Part shown: piece by piece, positions 1 through 7,194 of the stretch
How positions within the stretch are numbered: position 1 is the first letter of the stretch
Layout of the letters: each line of letters opens with the position of its first letter
The notes under the pieces: model-generated
Database searches by the model: none
Told to the model about the DNA's origin: nothing
What the model saw: only the letters and a program-made list of their open reading frames with translations
Origin: Dehalococcoidia bacterium
Lineage (GTDB): Bacteria; Chloroflexota; Dehalococcoidia; GIF9; UBA5629
NCBI GenBank assembly: GCA_041653995.1
Contig: JBAZEK010000017.1
Coordinates: 1 to 9,007, forward strand
Direction: 5' to 3'
DNA: 9,007 nt
Program-made: the position numbers and the translations under genes

Positions 1-3000
1 CAAGATCGCCGATGAACATATCCGGATCCGTTCCGTTCACATAGGAATCAACGCCGTCGCCGGTGTTTAACGAAACCGTATTGCCCTGCATGAAGATGAT
101 CTTCATTATTTCATCGCCATCGGAAGGATCGATGTACATGTAGATACCGTCACCGCCGTTTGAACTTACGTTATTATTGGTGAAGTAGTAACTCATGCTG
201 GTATTTTCACCGCCATCCATATCGTCATCTATATAGATGCCATCGCCTCCATTGTTGCTCACGGTATTTCCCGTGAAGGTGTTGCTGATGCCGGAATTCG
301 TCACACTGCGTATAACTTCGCCACCGACAGAACCATCACTAGAAGCATAAACTTTTATGTCGTTGTCCTCGATATGGACGCCTGTGCCGGTGTTATCGCT
401 TATGGTGTTGCCGGTGAAGGTGTTGATGATGTTGGAATCGGTCACCAGGGCTGCCAGATCGCCTTCTACCGTTCCATTATAATTATGAGCATAAGCTTTC
501 AGATAGTTGTCAACAGCCACGCCGTCACCTTCATTGCCGCTGATGTCGTTGCCGGTGAAGGTGTTGATGATGTTGGAGCTGATGGAGGCCAGGACGCTGC
601 CGTCCACGGTGGAGTTATTGGTGTAAGCATTGGCGTAAATCTCATTGTAATCAATGTAAACGCCCCCGTAGTCATTGCCGCTGATGTCGTTGCCGGTGAG
701 GGTGTTCACGATCCCGGGGCCGGTCACTGAGGCCGTCACGTTACCGGTCACATCGGTATCATAGGCATAGGCATCAGCCTCGATATAGTTGCCATCGATG
801 TAAACACCTTCATCACCATTGTAGTTGATGGTGTTGCCCGTGAAGGTGTTGGCGATCCCGGAGCTGATGGAGGCCAGGACGCTGCCGCCCACGGTGGAGG
901 AATTGGTGTAAGCACCGGCGTAAATCTCATTGTAATCAATGTAAACGCCCCCGTAATAGTTGCCGCTGATGGTGTTGCCGGTGAAGGTGTTCACGATCCC
1001 GGGGCCGGTCACTGAGGCCGTCACGTCGGTGTAACAGGTGTAGGCATCTGCCTCGATATAGTTTTTATAGATGTAAACACCTTCACCACCATTGTAGTTG
1101 ATGGTGTTGCCCGTGAAGGTGTTGGCGATGCCGGAGCTGATGGAGGCCAGGACGCTGCCGTCCACGGTGGAAGGATCGACATCGACATAGGCGTAAATCT
1201 CATTGTAATCGATATAGACGCCCTCGTAATAGTTGCCGCTGATGGTGTTGCCCGTGAAGACATTGGCGATGCCGGCGCCGCTGACGCTCCCCTGGACGCT
1301 TCCCGTAATCGTGGAGTCCTCAACAGAGGCCTCCGCGTACATGTAGTTCTCTTCGATGTAAACGCCGTATTCGCCATTGCCCGTAATGTTGTTAGCCGTT
1401 AAGGTGTTGGTAATAGGCGCGGTTATCGTCCCCAGGACACTGCCGCCCACTGTTGAAGAGTCGGCTCCTCCGTAAGCTTCGATATCGGTATAGTAGTCGA
1501 AGTAGAAGCCGCTCTCCCCGTTGCCGATCATCTCGTTGTTCGCCAGGGTGTTCACGATGCCGGCGCCGCTCACGGAGCCGCTGACGTCTCCCGCCACGTC
1601 TGCCATATAGGTCCAGGCATCAGCATAGATGTAATGGTCATCGTAGAAGTGGATGCCGTTGTCGTCATTGGCGTTTGTCTCATTGCCCGTGAAGGTATTG
1701 GCGATGCCGGCACTGATGGTTGCCTGAACGCTTCCACCGATCTGGGCGTTGGTCGTTCCAGAACCATCTGCATAGCTGTAAGCTTCGATGTTGTTGTATT
1801 CGATGACGAGGCCATCGCCGTCATTGCCGTTGGCCACGTTGTTCGTGAAGGTGTTCGCGATGCCCGCGCCGCTCACGGTGGCGAGCACACTGCCTGCGAC
1901 ATCGTAGTTGTAGGTCTCGGCGTATGCGTACAGTTCGTTTTCAGAAACGTAGATGCCGTCGCCCCCGTTGCTGTTGGCCGTGTTGCCGGTGAAGGTGTTG
2001 GTTATGCCGGAGGTGATGCTCGCCTGGACGCTGCCGCCAATGGAGGTGAAGGGCGCTGTCGAGTTCGATGGCTCGGCGTACGCATAAATGTCGTTGTATC
2101 CGATATAGACGCCTTCACCGTAGTTGCCGTTCATTTCGTTGTTCGTGAAGGCATTCACGATGTCGGAGCCGCTTACGGTGGCGGCGACATTGGCGGCTAC
2201 GTTTACGTTGTCGGTGTAGGCCCCGGCTTCGATATAGTTTTCGTAAATGTAGACGCCGGGATAATCTTCATTGCCGCTTATCGTATTGCCCGTGAAGGTG
2301 TTGGCGATGGGCGAGGAAGTCACGCTCGCCAGGACGCTGCCGCCGACGTTCGCACCCGTATTGGCCCGTGCCTCCGCATAGAAGTCGTTGTCGTCGATAT
2401 ACACGCCGCCGCTTCCGTTGCCGCTGATGTCGTTTCCGGTGAAGGTATTGATGATGGGGGAGCCGGCAATGCTCGCCGTTACGCTTCCAGAAACATCGAA
2501 ATTGCTTGCATAGGCATAGACGTAAGGATCGTTGTCGAGATATACGCCGTCGTAGTTGTTGCCCGATATATCGTTGTCTATAAATGTGTTTACAATGGGA
2601 GAGCCGCTGATGGAGGCGGTCACGCTGCCCGTGACGGGCGCCGTTGCCGCGTCAGCCTCGACGTACATCCAGGTTTTCACATCGAACCCATAGCCGCCGT
2701 TGCCCGCCGCTGTGTTTCCAGAGAAGTAATTCACAACGGGAGAGGAAGCGATGATAGCCGAGACGTTTCCCGCCGCCGGCACCGTATCGTTGTAAGCGTT
2801 AAGATCATTGTACAGTTCAACAGCGCGCCCATCGTTGTCGTTGATCGTATTGCCGGTAAACCTGTTGGTTATAGGAAGCTGGATGGACGGCGCCTTCGCA
2901 TAGTTATAAATGTACACGCCGTCGTCACTGTTGCCCGTAATCGTGTTGCCGGCAAAGGTGTTGGCAATGGAGCCGGTAACGCTGGCATCGCCGATCAAAT

Positions 3001-4480
3001 CGTTCGCGATATATACGCCGTAACCGCCGTTGTCCAGAATCTGGTTGTTGCTGATATTAAAGGCGAGATTCTTGGAGACATTTTCACCGGTAAAGGCGAA
3101 ATCGCCAGAGTTGTCAATGTAAATGGCGCCTAAGTTGTTGTTCTGGATGATGTTGTCGTGGATGCTGGCGCGCGTCACGTTGTTGAGAGTAGCACCCCCG
3201 TCGGGATTGTTGACAAGACCATAGTTACCGTTCTGTATCTGCAATCCCATGACCTCGTTCACACCACTGAGGATGATGATGTCACTAGCTCCCCCGTCAA
3301 TGATGGGCTTTGTGCCACCGCCGAGGCGGAAGACAGGATGCCGGTAACCCTGGCCCCAAAGCACCGTATTGGACTCCATGGCCAGGTTGTTCTCGTTGTA
3401 TGGGTTAGCGTCGAACACGTACACCCATGTTCCCGCATTATACCTGTCATCGGCAAGCGCCTGCCCGATCGTCTGGTAGGGATCCTGCAGGGTTCCCGTA
3501 CCGGCCGTCGCATTGTCCCCGTCCACGTAAATCATTTCATTGATGCCTGGCGCCTTAACCGGCTTTTTCTTCGAGGTAAAGACCGGCGCCGTGATATGGC
3601 GATCCCGGACGACGCGCTCCGTCATCCTCTCCGGAACACTTCGCGCTCCTTTGCCGAGGGCGAGAGCGTCCTTGATGCCTACAAACGGGTTGCGTCCCTT
3701 AAAGAGCTCCTCAAGGGAGAAGGGAATGTCAAGATAGCCGCCGTAGAATTGATTGTCGCCGCGAAGATTGTCGTGACTCGCCTCGGCCATCAATGTTAGT
3801 AACTTGTTCGGCTTCAGCTCAACACGGGCCTTCCAGCCATCGATGTCGTCCGTGTAGTCGGAGAAATACCAGAAGTAACCGCCGGATATTCTTGTTTCCA
3901 GAAAGTCAGAGATGAAGGGAACCAAAACGCCCGCTTCAATATCAACACCCTTTAGGGCTTCCTCAACTCCTCTGTACTGCAGGAGCGATGTGGAGCCGAA
4001 TTTATACTCGTTCAAAGCAGGAACGAAGCGCTCTGTGGTACCGAAAGGCTGGTAGTAGTTCGCCCGGAAATCCAGCCATTTGCTGAGGGCCTCGACGCCG
4101 ATACCGAACTGATTGTATTCTTCGTCGTGCTCGCTCTTCATCCTGTCATAGAATGCATTGAGGCCAAGGATGAGCTTGTCGTTGGCTATAAGGGTTCTCC
4201 CGCCGAATCCGACGTTCATCTCGTTGCCGTCATTGTCATCTAATCGAAAATGGGGATTGAAATAAAAGAGGCTCTTCTGATTGGCCCACAGGGGAATGAA
4301 AAATTCCGTGAAGAAATCGGTCGCTGCTCCGCCGCTTCCCACCATGGCACCTATCCTGATTTGGCTGTTCCATGAGCTATTCGCCTGCGCCGCAGGCTGT
4401 ATCGCCGCACTGCATATGGCAGTACTTATGAATAGCAACGCTATGGCTAACATGCCCACACATCTGACCTTTCTGTTCAT
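1..4480 (-). CDS. Giant inverse autotransporter (type Ve) with right-handed beta-helix passenger, C-terminus beyond window
   Basis: Predicted surface-anchored adhesin-like protein. The ATG at 4480-4478 follows an AAGGAGAG ribosome site, and I found no stop in the frame down to position 1 (at least 1,493 codons). Residues 1-25 or so are a signal peptide: MNRK, a hydrophobic core, then an AICSA-A cleavage site. Residues about 35-297 match the inverse-autotransporter beta-domain of the intimin/invasin type: NVGFGGR, LILGLNAFYD, FGIGVEAL, DFRANYYQPFG, ISGGYFWYFSDY, and a closing ERMTERVVRDRHI. From about residue 313 (MIYVDGDN, GTGTLQDPYQTIGQAL) a parallel beta-helix begins and continues as repeats with NTFTGNTISGN and GVYIDYN cores. 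In this family the N-terminal barrel sits in the outer membrane and exports the C-terminal passenger. Known passengers are usually Ig-like; a beta-helix passenger is less usual. The barrel and helix assignments rest on motifs. Ligand and role are unknown. The true C-terminus lies outside the window. Confidence 0.88.
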   Translation of the reverse strand, partial: MNRKVRCVGMLAIALLFISTAICSAAIQPAAQANSSWNSQIRIGAMVGSGGAATDFFTEFFIPLWANQKSLFYFNPHFRLDDNDGNEMNVGFGGRTLIANDKLILGLNAFYDRMKSEHDEEYNQFGIGVEALSKWLDFRANYYQPFGTTERFVPALNEYKFGSTSLLQYRGVEEALKGVDIEAGVLVPFISDFLETRISGGYFWYFSDYTDDIDGWKARVELKPNKLLTLMAEASHDNLRGDNQFYGGYLDIPFSLEELFKGRNPFVGIKDALALGKGARSVPERMTERVVRDRHITAPVFTSKKKPVKAPGINEMIYVDGDNATAGTGTLQDPYQTIGQALADDRYNAGTWVYVFDANPYNENNLAMESNTVLWGQGYRHPVFRLGGGTKPIIDGGASDIIILSGVNEVMGLQIQNGNYGLVNNPDGGATLNNVTRASIHDNIIQNNNLGAIYIDNSGDFAFTGENVSKNLAFNISNNQILDNGGYGVYIANDLIGDASVTGSIANTFAGNTITGNSDDGVYIYNYAKAPSIQLPITNRFTGNTINDNDGRAVELYNDLNAYNDTVPAAGNVSAIIASSPVVNYFSGNTAAGNGGYGFDVKTWMYVEADAATAPVTGSVTASISGSPIVNTFIDNDISGNNYDGVYLDNDPYVYAYASNFDVSGSVTASIAGSPIINTFTGNDISGNGSGGVYIDDNDFYAEARANTGANVGGSVLASVTSSPIANTFTGNTISGNEDYPGVYIYENYIEAGAYTDNVNVAANVAATVSGSDIVNAFTNNEMNGNYGEGVYIGYNDIYAYAEPSNSTAPFTSIGGSVQASITSGITNTFTGNTANSNGGDGIYVSENELYAYAETYNYDVAGSVLATVSGAGIANTFTNNVANGNDGDGLVIEYNNIEAYSYADGSGTTNAQIGGSVQATISAGIANTFTGNETNANDDNGIHFYDDHYIYADAWTYMADVAGDVSGSVSGAGIVNTLANNEMIGNGESGFYFDYYTDIEAYGGADSSTVGGSVLGTITAPITNTLTANNITGNGEYGVYIEENYMYAEASVEDSTITGSVQGSVSGAGIANVFTGNTISGNYYEGVYIDYNEIYAYVDVDPSTVDGSVLASISSGIANTFTGNTINYNGGEGVYIYKNYIEADAYTCYTDVTASVTGPGIVNTFTGNTISGNYYGGVYIDYNEIYAGAYTNSSTVGGSVLASISSGIANTFTGNTINYNGDEGVYIDGNYIEADAYAYDTDVTGNVTASVTGPGIVNTLTGNDISGNDYGGVYIDYNEIYANAYTNNSTVDGSVLASISSNIINTFTGNDISGNEGDGVAVDNYLKAYAHNYNGTVEGDLAALVTDSNIINTFTGNTISDNTGTGVHIEDNDIKVYASSDGSVGGEVIRSVTNSGISNTFTGNTVSNNGGDGIYIDDDMDGGENTSMSYYFTNNNVSSNGGDGIYMYIDPSDGDEIMKIIFMQGNTVSLNTGDGVDSYVNGTDPDMFIGDL
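262..3000 (-). repeat. About 20 tandem beta-helix units of roughly 47 residues in the passenger
   Basis: The core NTFTGN (on the plus strand, variants of gccggtgaaggtgtt) recurs near 268, 407, 548, 690, 831, 973, 1104, 1246, 1387, 1530, 1681, 1840, 1978, 2140, 2282, 2435, 2570, 2710, 2847 and 2940. Spacing is mostly 130-160 bp, about 141 bp on average. A typical unit reads I-x-NTFTGNTISGN, then GVYIDYNEIYAYA, then a variable loop, then V-x-GSVxASIS. Each unit is long enough for about two helix coils. The first coil carries the Asn/Thr ladder and the second alternates Ala and Tyr. Units near the barrel (2700-3000) are more diverged than those around 550-1260. Only one cysteine was noticed in the repeats (near 1050). 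Confidence 0.85.
575..1160. repeat. Near-identical 285/273-bp tandem duplication inside the passenger
   Basis: The string ggagctgatggaggccagg starts at 575, 860 and 1133. Copy one (575-859, 285 bp) and copy two (860-1132, 273 bp) are nearly identical in nucleotides. They share a long block around gatcccggggccggtcactg at 710 and 995. Copy two lacks 12 bp (ttaccggtcaca or an equivalent register), which is four codons, so the frame is kept. A third, partial copy starts at 1133 and diverges after about 1260. Each period covers two 47-residue protein units, so the duplication is of a unit pair. Confidence 0.88.
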
Positions 4481-4496
4481 AACTCTCTCCTTTCCG
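4481..4496 (-). promoter_or_regulatory. Ribosome binding site of the autotransporter gene
   Basis: On the minus strand the bases before the ATG read CCGGAAAGGAGAGAGTT, a strong AAGGAGAG Shine-Dalgarno with about six bases to the start codon. It supports the ATG at 4480 over the downstream in-frame ATG of the signal peptide. The signal peptide also begins correctly from this start. Confidence 0.8.
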
Positions 4497-4530
4497 GTTG
4501 TGCATCTTAATTTGTTGTGCATCTTAATTT
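4497..4530. repeat. Perfect 17-bp tandem repeat in the autotransporter leader
   Basis: The unit gttgtgcatcttaattt occurs twice head to tail, at 4497-4513 and 4514-4530, with no mismatch. It lies directly upstream of the ribosome site of the minus-strand autotransporter, so it would be in the 5' untranslated leader or promoter. The inner catcttaa is the reverse complement of ttaagatg, which occurs at 4606-4613 next to a second ggttaagat copy (4604-4612 and 4613-4621). The role is unknown; it could be a regulator site or a slippage tract. Confidence 0.85.
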
Positions 4531-4534
4531 AAGG

Positions 4535-4560
4535 TTGATGACTTCGTAAAAAGTCGTCAA
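4535..4560. repeat. REP-like hairpin (TTGATGACTT / AAGTCGTCAA)
   Basis: Arms ttgatgactt (4535-4544) and aagtcgtcaa (4551-4560) pair at 9 of 10 positions around the six-base loop cgtaaa. I recall hairpins of this kind being dispersed in Deltaproteobacterial genomes, but I could not check that. It lies in the leader of the minus-strand gene and has no clean T-run, so a terminator role is weak. Confidence 0.55.
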
Positions 4561-4582
4561 GGTTTACGCTTTGCCAGCCGCC

Positions 4583-4605
4583 CCACTTGCGGCCATTGCA
4601 AGTGG
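4583..4605. repeat. Perfect 8-bp inverted repeat
   Basis: Arms ccacttgc (4583-4590) and gcaagtgg (4598-4605) are exact complements around ggccatt. It stands next to the tandem ggttaagat copies. No T-run follows on either strand, so it is more likely a protein-binding or leader structure than a terminator. Confidence 0.5.
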
Positions 4606-4820
4606 TTAAGATGGTTAAGATTTAATATAAGCAGGCTTTTCATTATCTTCCACTTACCTTATAAGTGAGTTGAAATGAAAACCCTTCTTCACATAAAAAA
4701 GCGAACCACAATAAAATGATTTTGTCAATAAAATTTTAGCCAAAGGGAGTAGTAAAAAAGATACGTTGACTCATAAATCGATGTTACCGAAAGAAGAATC
4801 GGAAACGGAGGTTTACAGAT

Positions 4821-4965
4821 ATGGGTCCCCAGTCGAAAGAGGAGTATTTTGAAGTTCTTTATAAGCGATATCAAGAAGCATCACGGAAAGAAAAGACGAT
4901 TATCATCACTGAATGTTGCGCTGTTTGTGGCTATCATCGGAAACACGCCATCAGACGCAGAGGGT
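4821..4965 (+). pseudogene. 5' fragment of an rve/DDE-type transposase
   Basis: An ATG with a ggaggt ribosome site opens a frame whose first 48 codons resemble the start of integrase-core transposases common in Deltaproteobacteria: KEEYFEVLYKRYQEASRKEK, then CCAVCGYHRKHAIR. This is the N-terminal helix-turn-helix region; the catalytic DDE core is absent. After about 4960 the frame stays open to 5717, but that part is the antisense of phnE and phnC and should not be read as protein. The piece converges head-on with the truncated phnE, so it was left by an insertion followed by deletion or by another rearrangement. The family is assigned by N-terminal motif memory only. Confidence 0.7.
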
Positions 4966-5086
4966 CGATTTCCGCAATGGGAGCAGCCCATGTCAACAAA
5001 CCGCTGACGGCGGCGAAAGCAATCACGACCGCAAAAGATGGAAGCCCGTTACGCGTGGGCCAGCAAAAGGGCAGGCTGTTGTTCAT
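4934..5086 (-). pseudogene. phnE: Truncated phosphonate-type ABC permease (phnE 5' end)
   Basis: ATG at 5086-5084. It lies inside the end of phnC and overlaps it by 38 bases, as is usual for translationally coupled transporter genes. About 43 residues look genuine: MNNSLPFCWPTRNG, then one membrane segment (FAVVIAFAAVSGLLTWAAPI), then AEIDPLRL, which fits the start of PhnE. At about 4960 the sequence switches to the transposase fragment read from the other strand; the frame then meets a TGA at 4934-4936. A PhnE protein has several membrane segments and about 260 residues, so most of the permease is missing and no transport channel can be made from it. The name comes from position after phnC plus the N-terminal pattern. 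Confidence 0.65.
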
Positions 5087-5833
5087 TGTTGGCTTCCTTC
5101 TTGGTGTGATAGATTTGGTCAAGAGTGTGTTGATCAAGTTCATTGGTGTGACCGTCAAAAACGATTTGTCCCGTATTCAGTCCGATGACGCGAGAGGCAA
5201 AACGTTTGACCAGGTCCACCTGATGCAGATTGACAACAACGGTTATGCCGTCGCGGTCACAAATTTCCCGCAGGAGTTGCATGATTTCCTCGCTGGTCAC
5301 CGGATCAAGACTTGCGACCGGCTCATCGGCCAGCAGAATACGGGGCTGTTGCGCCAACGCCCGGGCAATCCCCACGCGCTGTTGCTGCCCGCCGGAAAGC
5401 CTGTCGGCCCGATCCCAGGCGCGATCAAGCAGACCTACCCGGTCGAGTGCCTGAAAAGCATGATCCATGTCGCTTTTGAGAAAGAGATACAACATGCTTC
5501 CCACCCAGGAGCGGTATTTCACTCTTCCGGCCAGGATGTTGGTCATGACGGACAGGCGGCTCACGAGATTGTAATGCTGGAAAATGATCCCCACGTCGCC
5601 GCGAACATCTCTCAGATTCAATCGGTTGACGACCCGATCCGCCACTTTCACCTCGCCGCTTGTCGGCAGCTCCAGTCCATTGATCATCCGGAGCATGGTG
5701 GATTTACCCGCCCCTGAATGGCCGATGATAGCCGTCAGGCTGCCGGGCTTGAAGTCAACGGTTACACACCGCGCAATGCCTGAAAACCATTTTTGAATTC
5801 CTTGATAACCCCTTGCAGGGAAATGCTGGCCAT
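5049..5833 (-). pseudogene. phnC: Phosphonate-type ABC transporter ATPase, frameshifted
   Basis: ATP-binding subunit of a PhnCDE-type importer. From the ATG at 5833 the frame reads MASISLQGVIKEFKNGFQAL and RGV, then TAA at 5764-5762. Two bases further along (a GT doubling at 5770-5765) the frame continues as TVDFKPGSLTAII and Walker A GHSGAGKST. The rest is complete: Q-loop IIFQHYNLVSRLSV, signature LSGGQQQRVGIARAL, Walker B ILLADEP with SLDP, H-loop NLHQVDL, and TAA at 5049. The length without the slip is about 260 residues, normal for PhnC. The order phnD-phnC-phnE on the minus strand is the usual one. The VSRLSVMTNIL segment is typical of the PhnC branch. Internal starts could give a peptide, but it would lack Walker A. 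All else is intact, so the lesion is young or the base count is wrong here. Confidence 0.85.
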
Positions 5834-5875
5834 TTGTTCGTCTCCTTTGAAGAAATTGTTGTGGAATTAGTGGAA

Positions 5876-6746
5876 TTACTTGAGCATATCTTTTTTCCGC
5901 AACCCAAGCTCCCGCACCATATCGCGTACGACCTGGTAGTCTTTGGGAGACACGGCGACATAATGGCTCAACTCACCATATCCGGTGACCTGAATATCCT
6001 TGTGAGCATTGAGGACCGCCCCCCGGATCCTGGCTTTCAGATCCTCGGGAAGAGCCTTGCGATAGACGAGAGGAGAGCCGGGCAAAGGATCGGATTCCAG
6101 CAGAACACGGTTCGTTCCTTTGGTGATCAATCCTTTTTTCAACATCTTGCCGTATGTGATGTCGTTGTCGGCAGCGGCATCAACGGTTTTGTTCTTGACG
6201 GCCAGTTCTGCGGCGTCATGGGAGCCCGAGTAGGTGAATTTGCCGAAGAAGTCCTGAGGCATCATGCCGGTAGCCTTTTTCACCATGAATGTGGGCATAA
6301 GCCACCCTGAAGTGGAAGCGGGATCGACAAAGGCCACGCTTTCCCCCTTCAGGTCCTGAATAGCACTGATGGCACTGTCGCCAGAACGACAAAAATGCTC
6401 TTATAGGTGTGGGAGTTACTGCCCTTGCGGATACCAGCCGCAAACGCCTCCGCGCCCGCTTCCTGCTCGGCAAGGTAAGAGGACCAAACCACGCGATATC
6501 GACCCGCTTCTTGCGCATTGCCTCGATAACGCCGACATAATCGGTGGCGGTAAACACTTTGACTTTTTGGCCGGTTTTTGATTCAAGATAGGCCCGCATC
6601 GGCTCGAACTGCTTGATCATTTCTTCGTTGTTCTCGGCGGGGATCAGACCCATGACGAGTTCCCCGGCCATAGCCGGAACCGCAAGCATCGTGAATGCCG
6701 CCACACCCGCGCAAAACACACTAAATTTTTTCAAAATCGCCTTCAT
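5876..6746 (-). pseudogene. phnD: Phosphonate/phosphite-type periplasmic binding protein, two frameshifts
   Basis: Substrate-binding subunit that would deliver ligand to PhnE. From the ATG at 6746 comes a signal peptide (MKAILKKFSVFCAGVAAF, ending PAMAG), then ELVMGLIPAENNEEM, KVKVFTATDYVGVIEAM and RVDIAWFGPL. Near 6476-6483 the frame shifts and continues as YLAEQEAGAEAFAAGIRKG and SNSHTYKSIFVV. Near 6380-6388 it shifts again into DSAISAIQDLKGESVAFVDP, STSGWLMPTFM, FTYSGSHDAAELAVKN and LITKGTNRVLLESDPLPGSP, ending MLK-TAA at 5876. The pieces together give a nearly full-length PhnD. The first shift also appears to have lost about two residues. Forty-two bases separate its stop from the phnC start. 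Whether the ligand was phosphonate, phosphite or another oxyanion cannot be told. Confidence 0.85.
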
Positions 6747-6760
6747 CTCTTTTTTCTTTT

Positions 6761-7187
6761 AAGGATGTTGAGGAAGTCGAGTTGATCGACAAGGGACGCG
6801 TGAGCTGTTACGCTCAAAAGGTCAAGGGGGGATATATCGTCAACGGCAGCAAGATATTTATCTCCATCCAGTATGCTGTCGGGGTAACCAGACCCGCCGT
6901 GGGGGCTTTCGGCACCGGTGTCGCCAGGGGTGCTTATGAAGCAGCTCTAATTGCCTGCCCGGCTGTAGATCTAAAGCTGGCAGGAGTCAGCGGCACTCTT
7001 ATCGGTGGGGAAGAAGAAGGAGCAAAATGCTTCGATCAGGCCTCCGACCGTATGCATGCTGCCGTCGCCGCGATACAGTGCGGCATCATGAAGGGATCGT
7101 TTCCGGGATGCCAAACAGGTACAGGCATTTCTGGGTATGGCGCCGATGCGAAAACTCGGACTGATCAGTGCACTGGTTAAAGGATAA
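6761..7187 (+). pseudogene. Scrambled acyl-CoA dehydrogenase remnant, probably two paralogues joined
   Basis: Three pieces of acyl-CoA dehydrogenase character follow one another. DVEEVELIDKGRVSCYA and KVKGGYIVNGSKIFIS are the middle-domain strand region. TRPAVGAFGTGVARGAYEAAL resembles the first long helix of the C-terminal domain. LIGGEEEGAKCFDQASDRMH and AAVAAIQCGIMKGSF resemble the same region again, in a different version. Having that region twice implies a fusion of two paralogous genes with the intervening parts deleted. At about 7101 the frame shifts; the other frame reads RDAKQVQAFLGMAPMRKLGL and ends TAA at 7187, of unclear origin. There is no start codon context: the fragment begins right next to the phnD start on the opposite strand, where phnD's own promoter should be. 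An active enzyme is impossible. Confidence 0.65.
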
Positions 7188-7194
7188 AAGAGGA

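Larger units (their letters stand above)
4481..4820. other. Non-coding region between the autotransporter and the transposase fragment
   Basis: The stretch separates divergent reading frames. Besides the ribosome site, the 17-bp repeats and the two hairpins, it is AT-rich from 4616 to 4800, with a weak cactta/taagtg inverted repeat at 4651-4667. A TTGACA on the minus strand at 4738-4733 has no good -10 box at normal spacing, so I do not call a promoter. If the transposase fragment belongs to an insertion sequence, one IS end should lie between about 4630 and 4800, but I could not recognise it. Confidence 0.5.

Noticed and set aside
374..730. Plus-strand open frame of 118 codons, and a similar one at 3158-3799
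   Set aside because: Both are antisense mirrors of the autotransporter in the same register; composition and periodicity follow the sense gene.
262..3000. CRISPR array
   Set aside because: The period of about 141 bp is far too long, the repeated parts are degenerate and they code for a continuous protein.
1634..3133. Plus-strand open frame of 499 codons
   Set aside because: It is in exact codon register with the minus-strand beta-helix gene. Its Val/Ala/Gly-rich repeats are simply the complement of the NTFTGN and GVYI codons. It has no family resemblance or ribosome site.
4700..4740. Promoter for the autotransporter at the minus-strand TTGACA (4738-4733)
   Set aside because: No acceptable -10 box lies 16-18 bases downstream, so I did not call it.
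4640..4820. Insertion-sequence terminal inverted repeat for the transposase fragment
   Set aside because: I looked for an end that recurs near 4960 or beyond but found none, as expected if the other end was deleted.
4821..5717. A single 298-codon plus-strand protein
   Set aside because: Only the first 48 or so codons look like a transposase; the rest is antisense to phnE and phnC, whose ATPase motifs are unmistakable on the minus strand.
5813..6310. Plus-strand frame of 165 codons
   Set aside because: It lies opposite phnD, which has a clear signal peptide and binding-protein motifs; the plus frame shows no recognisable motif.
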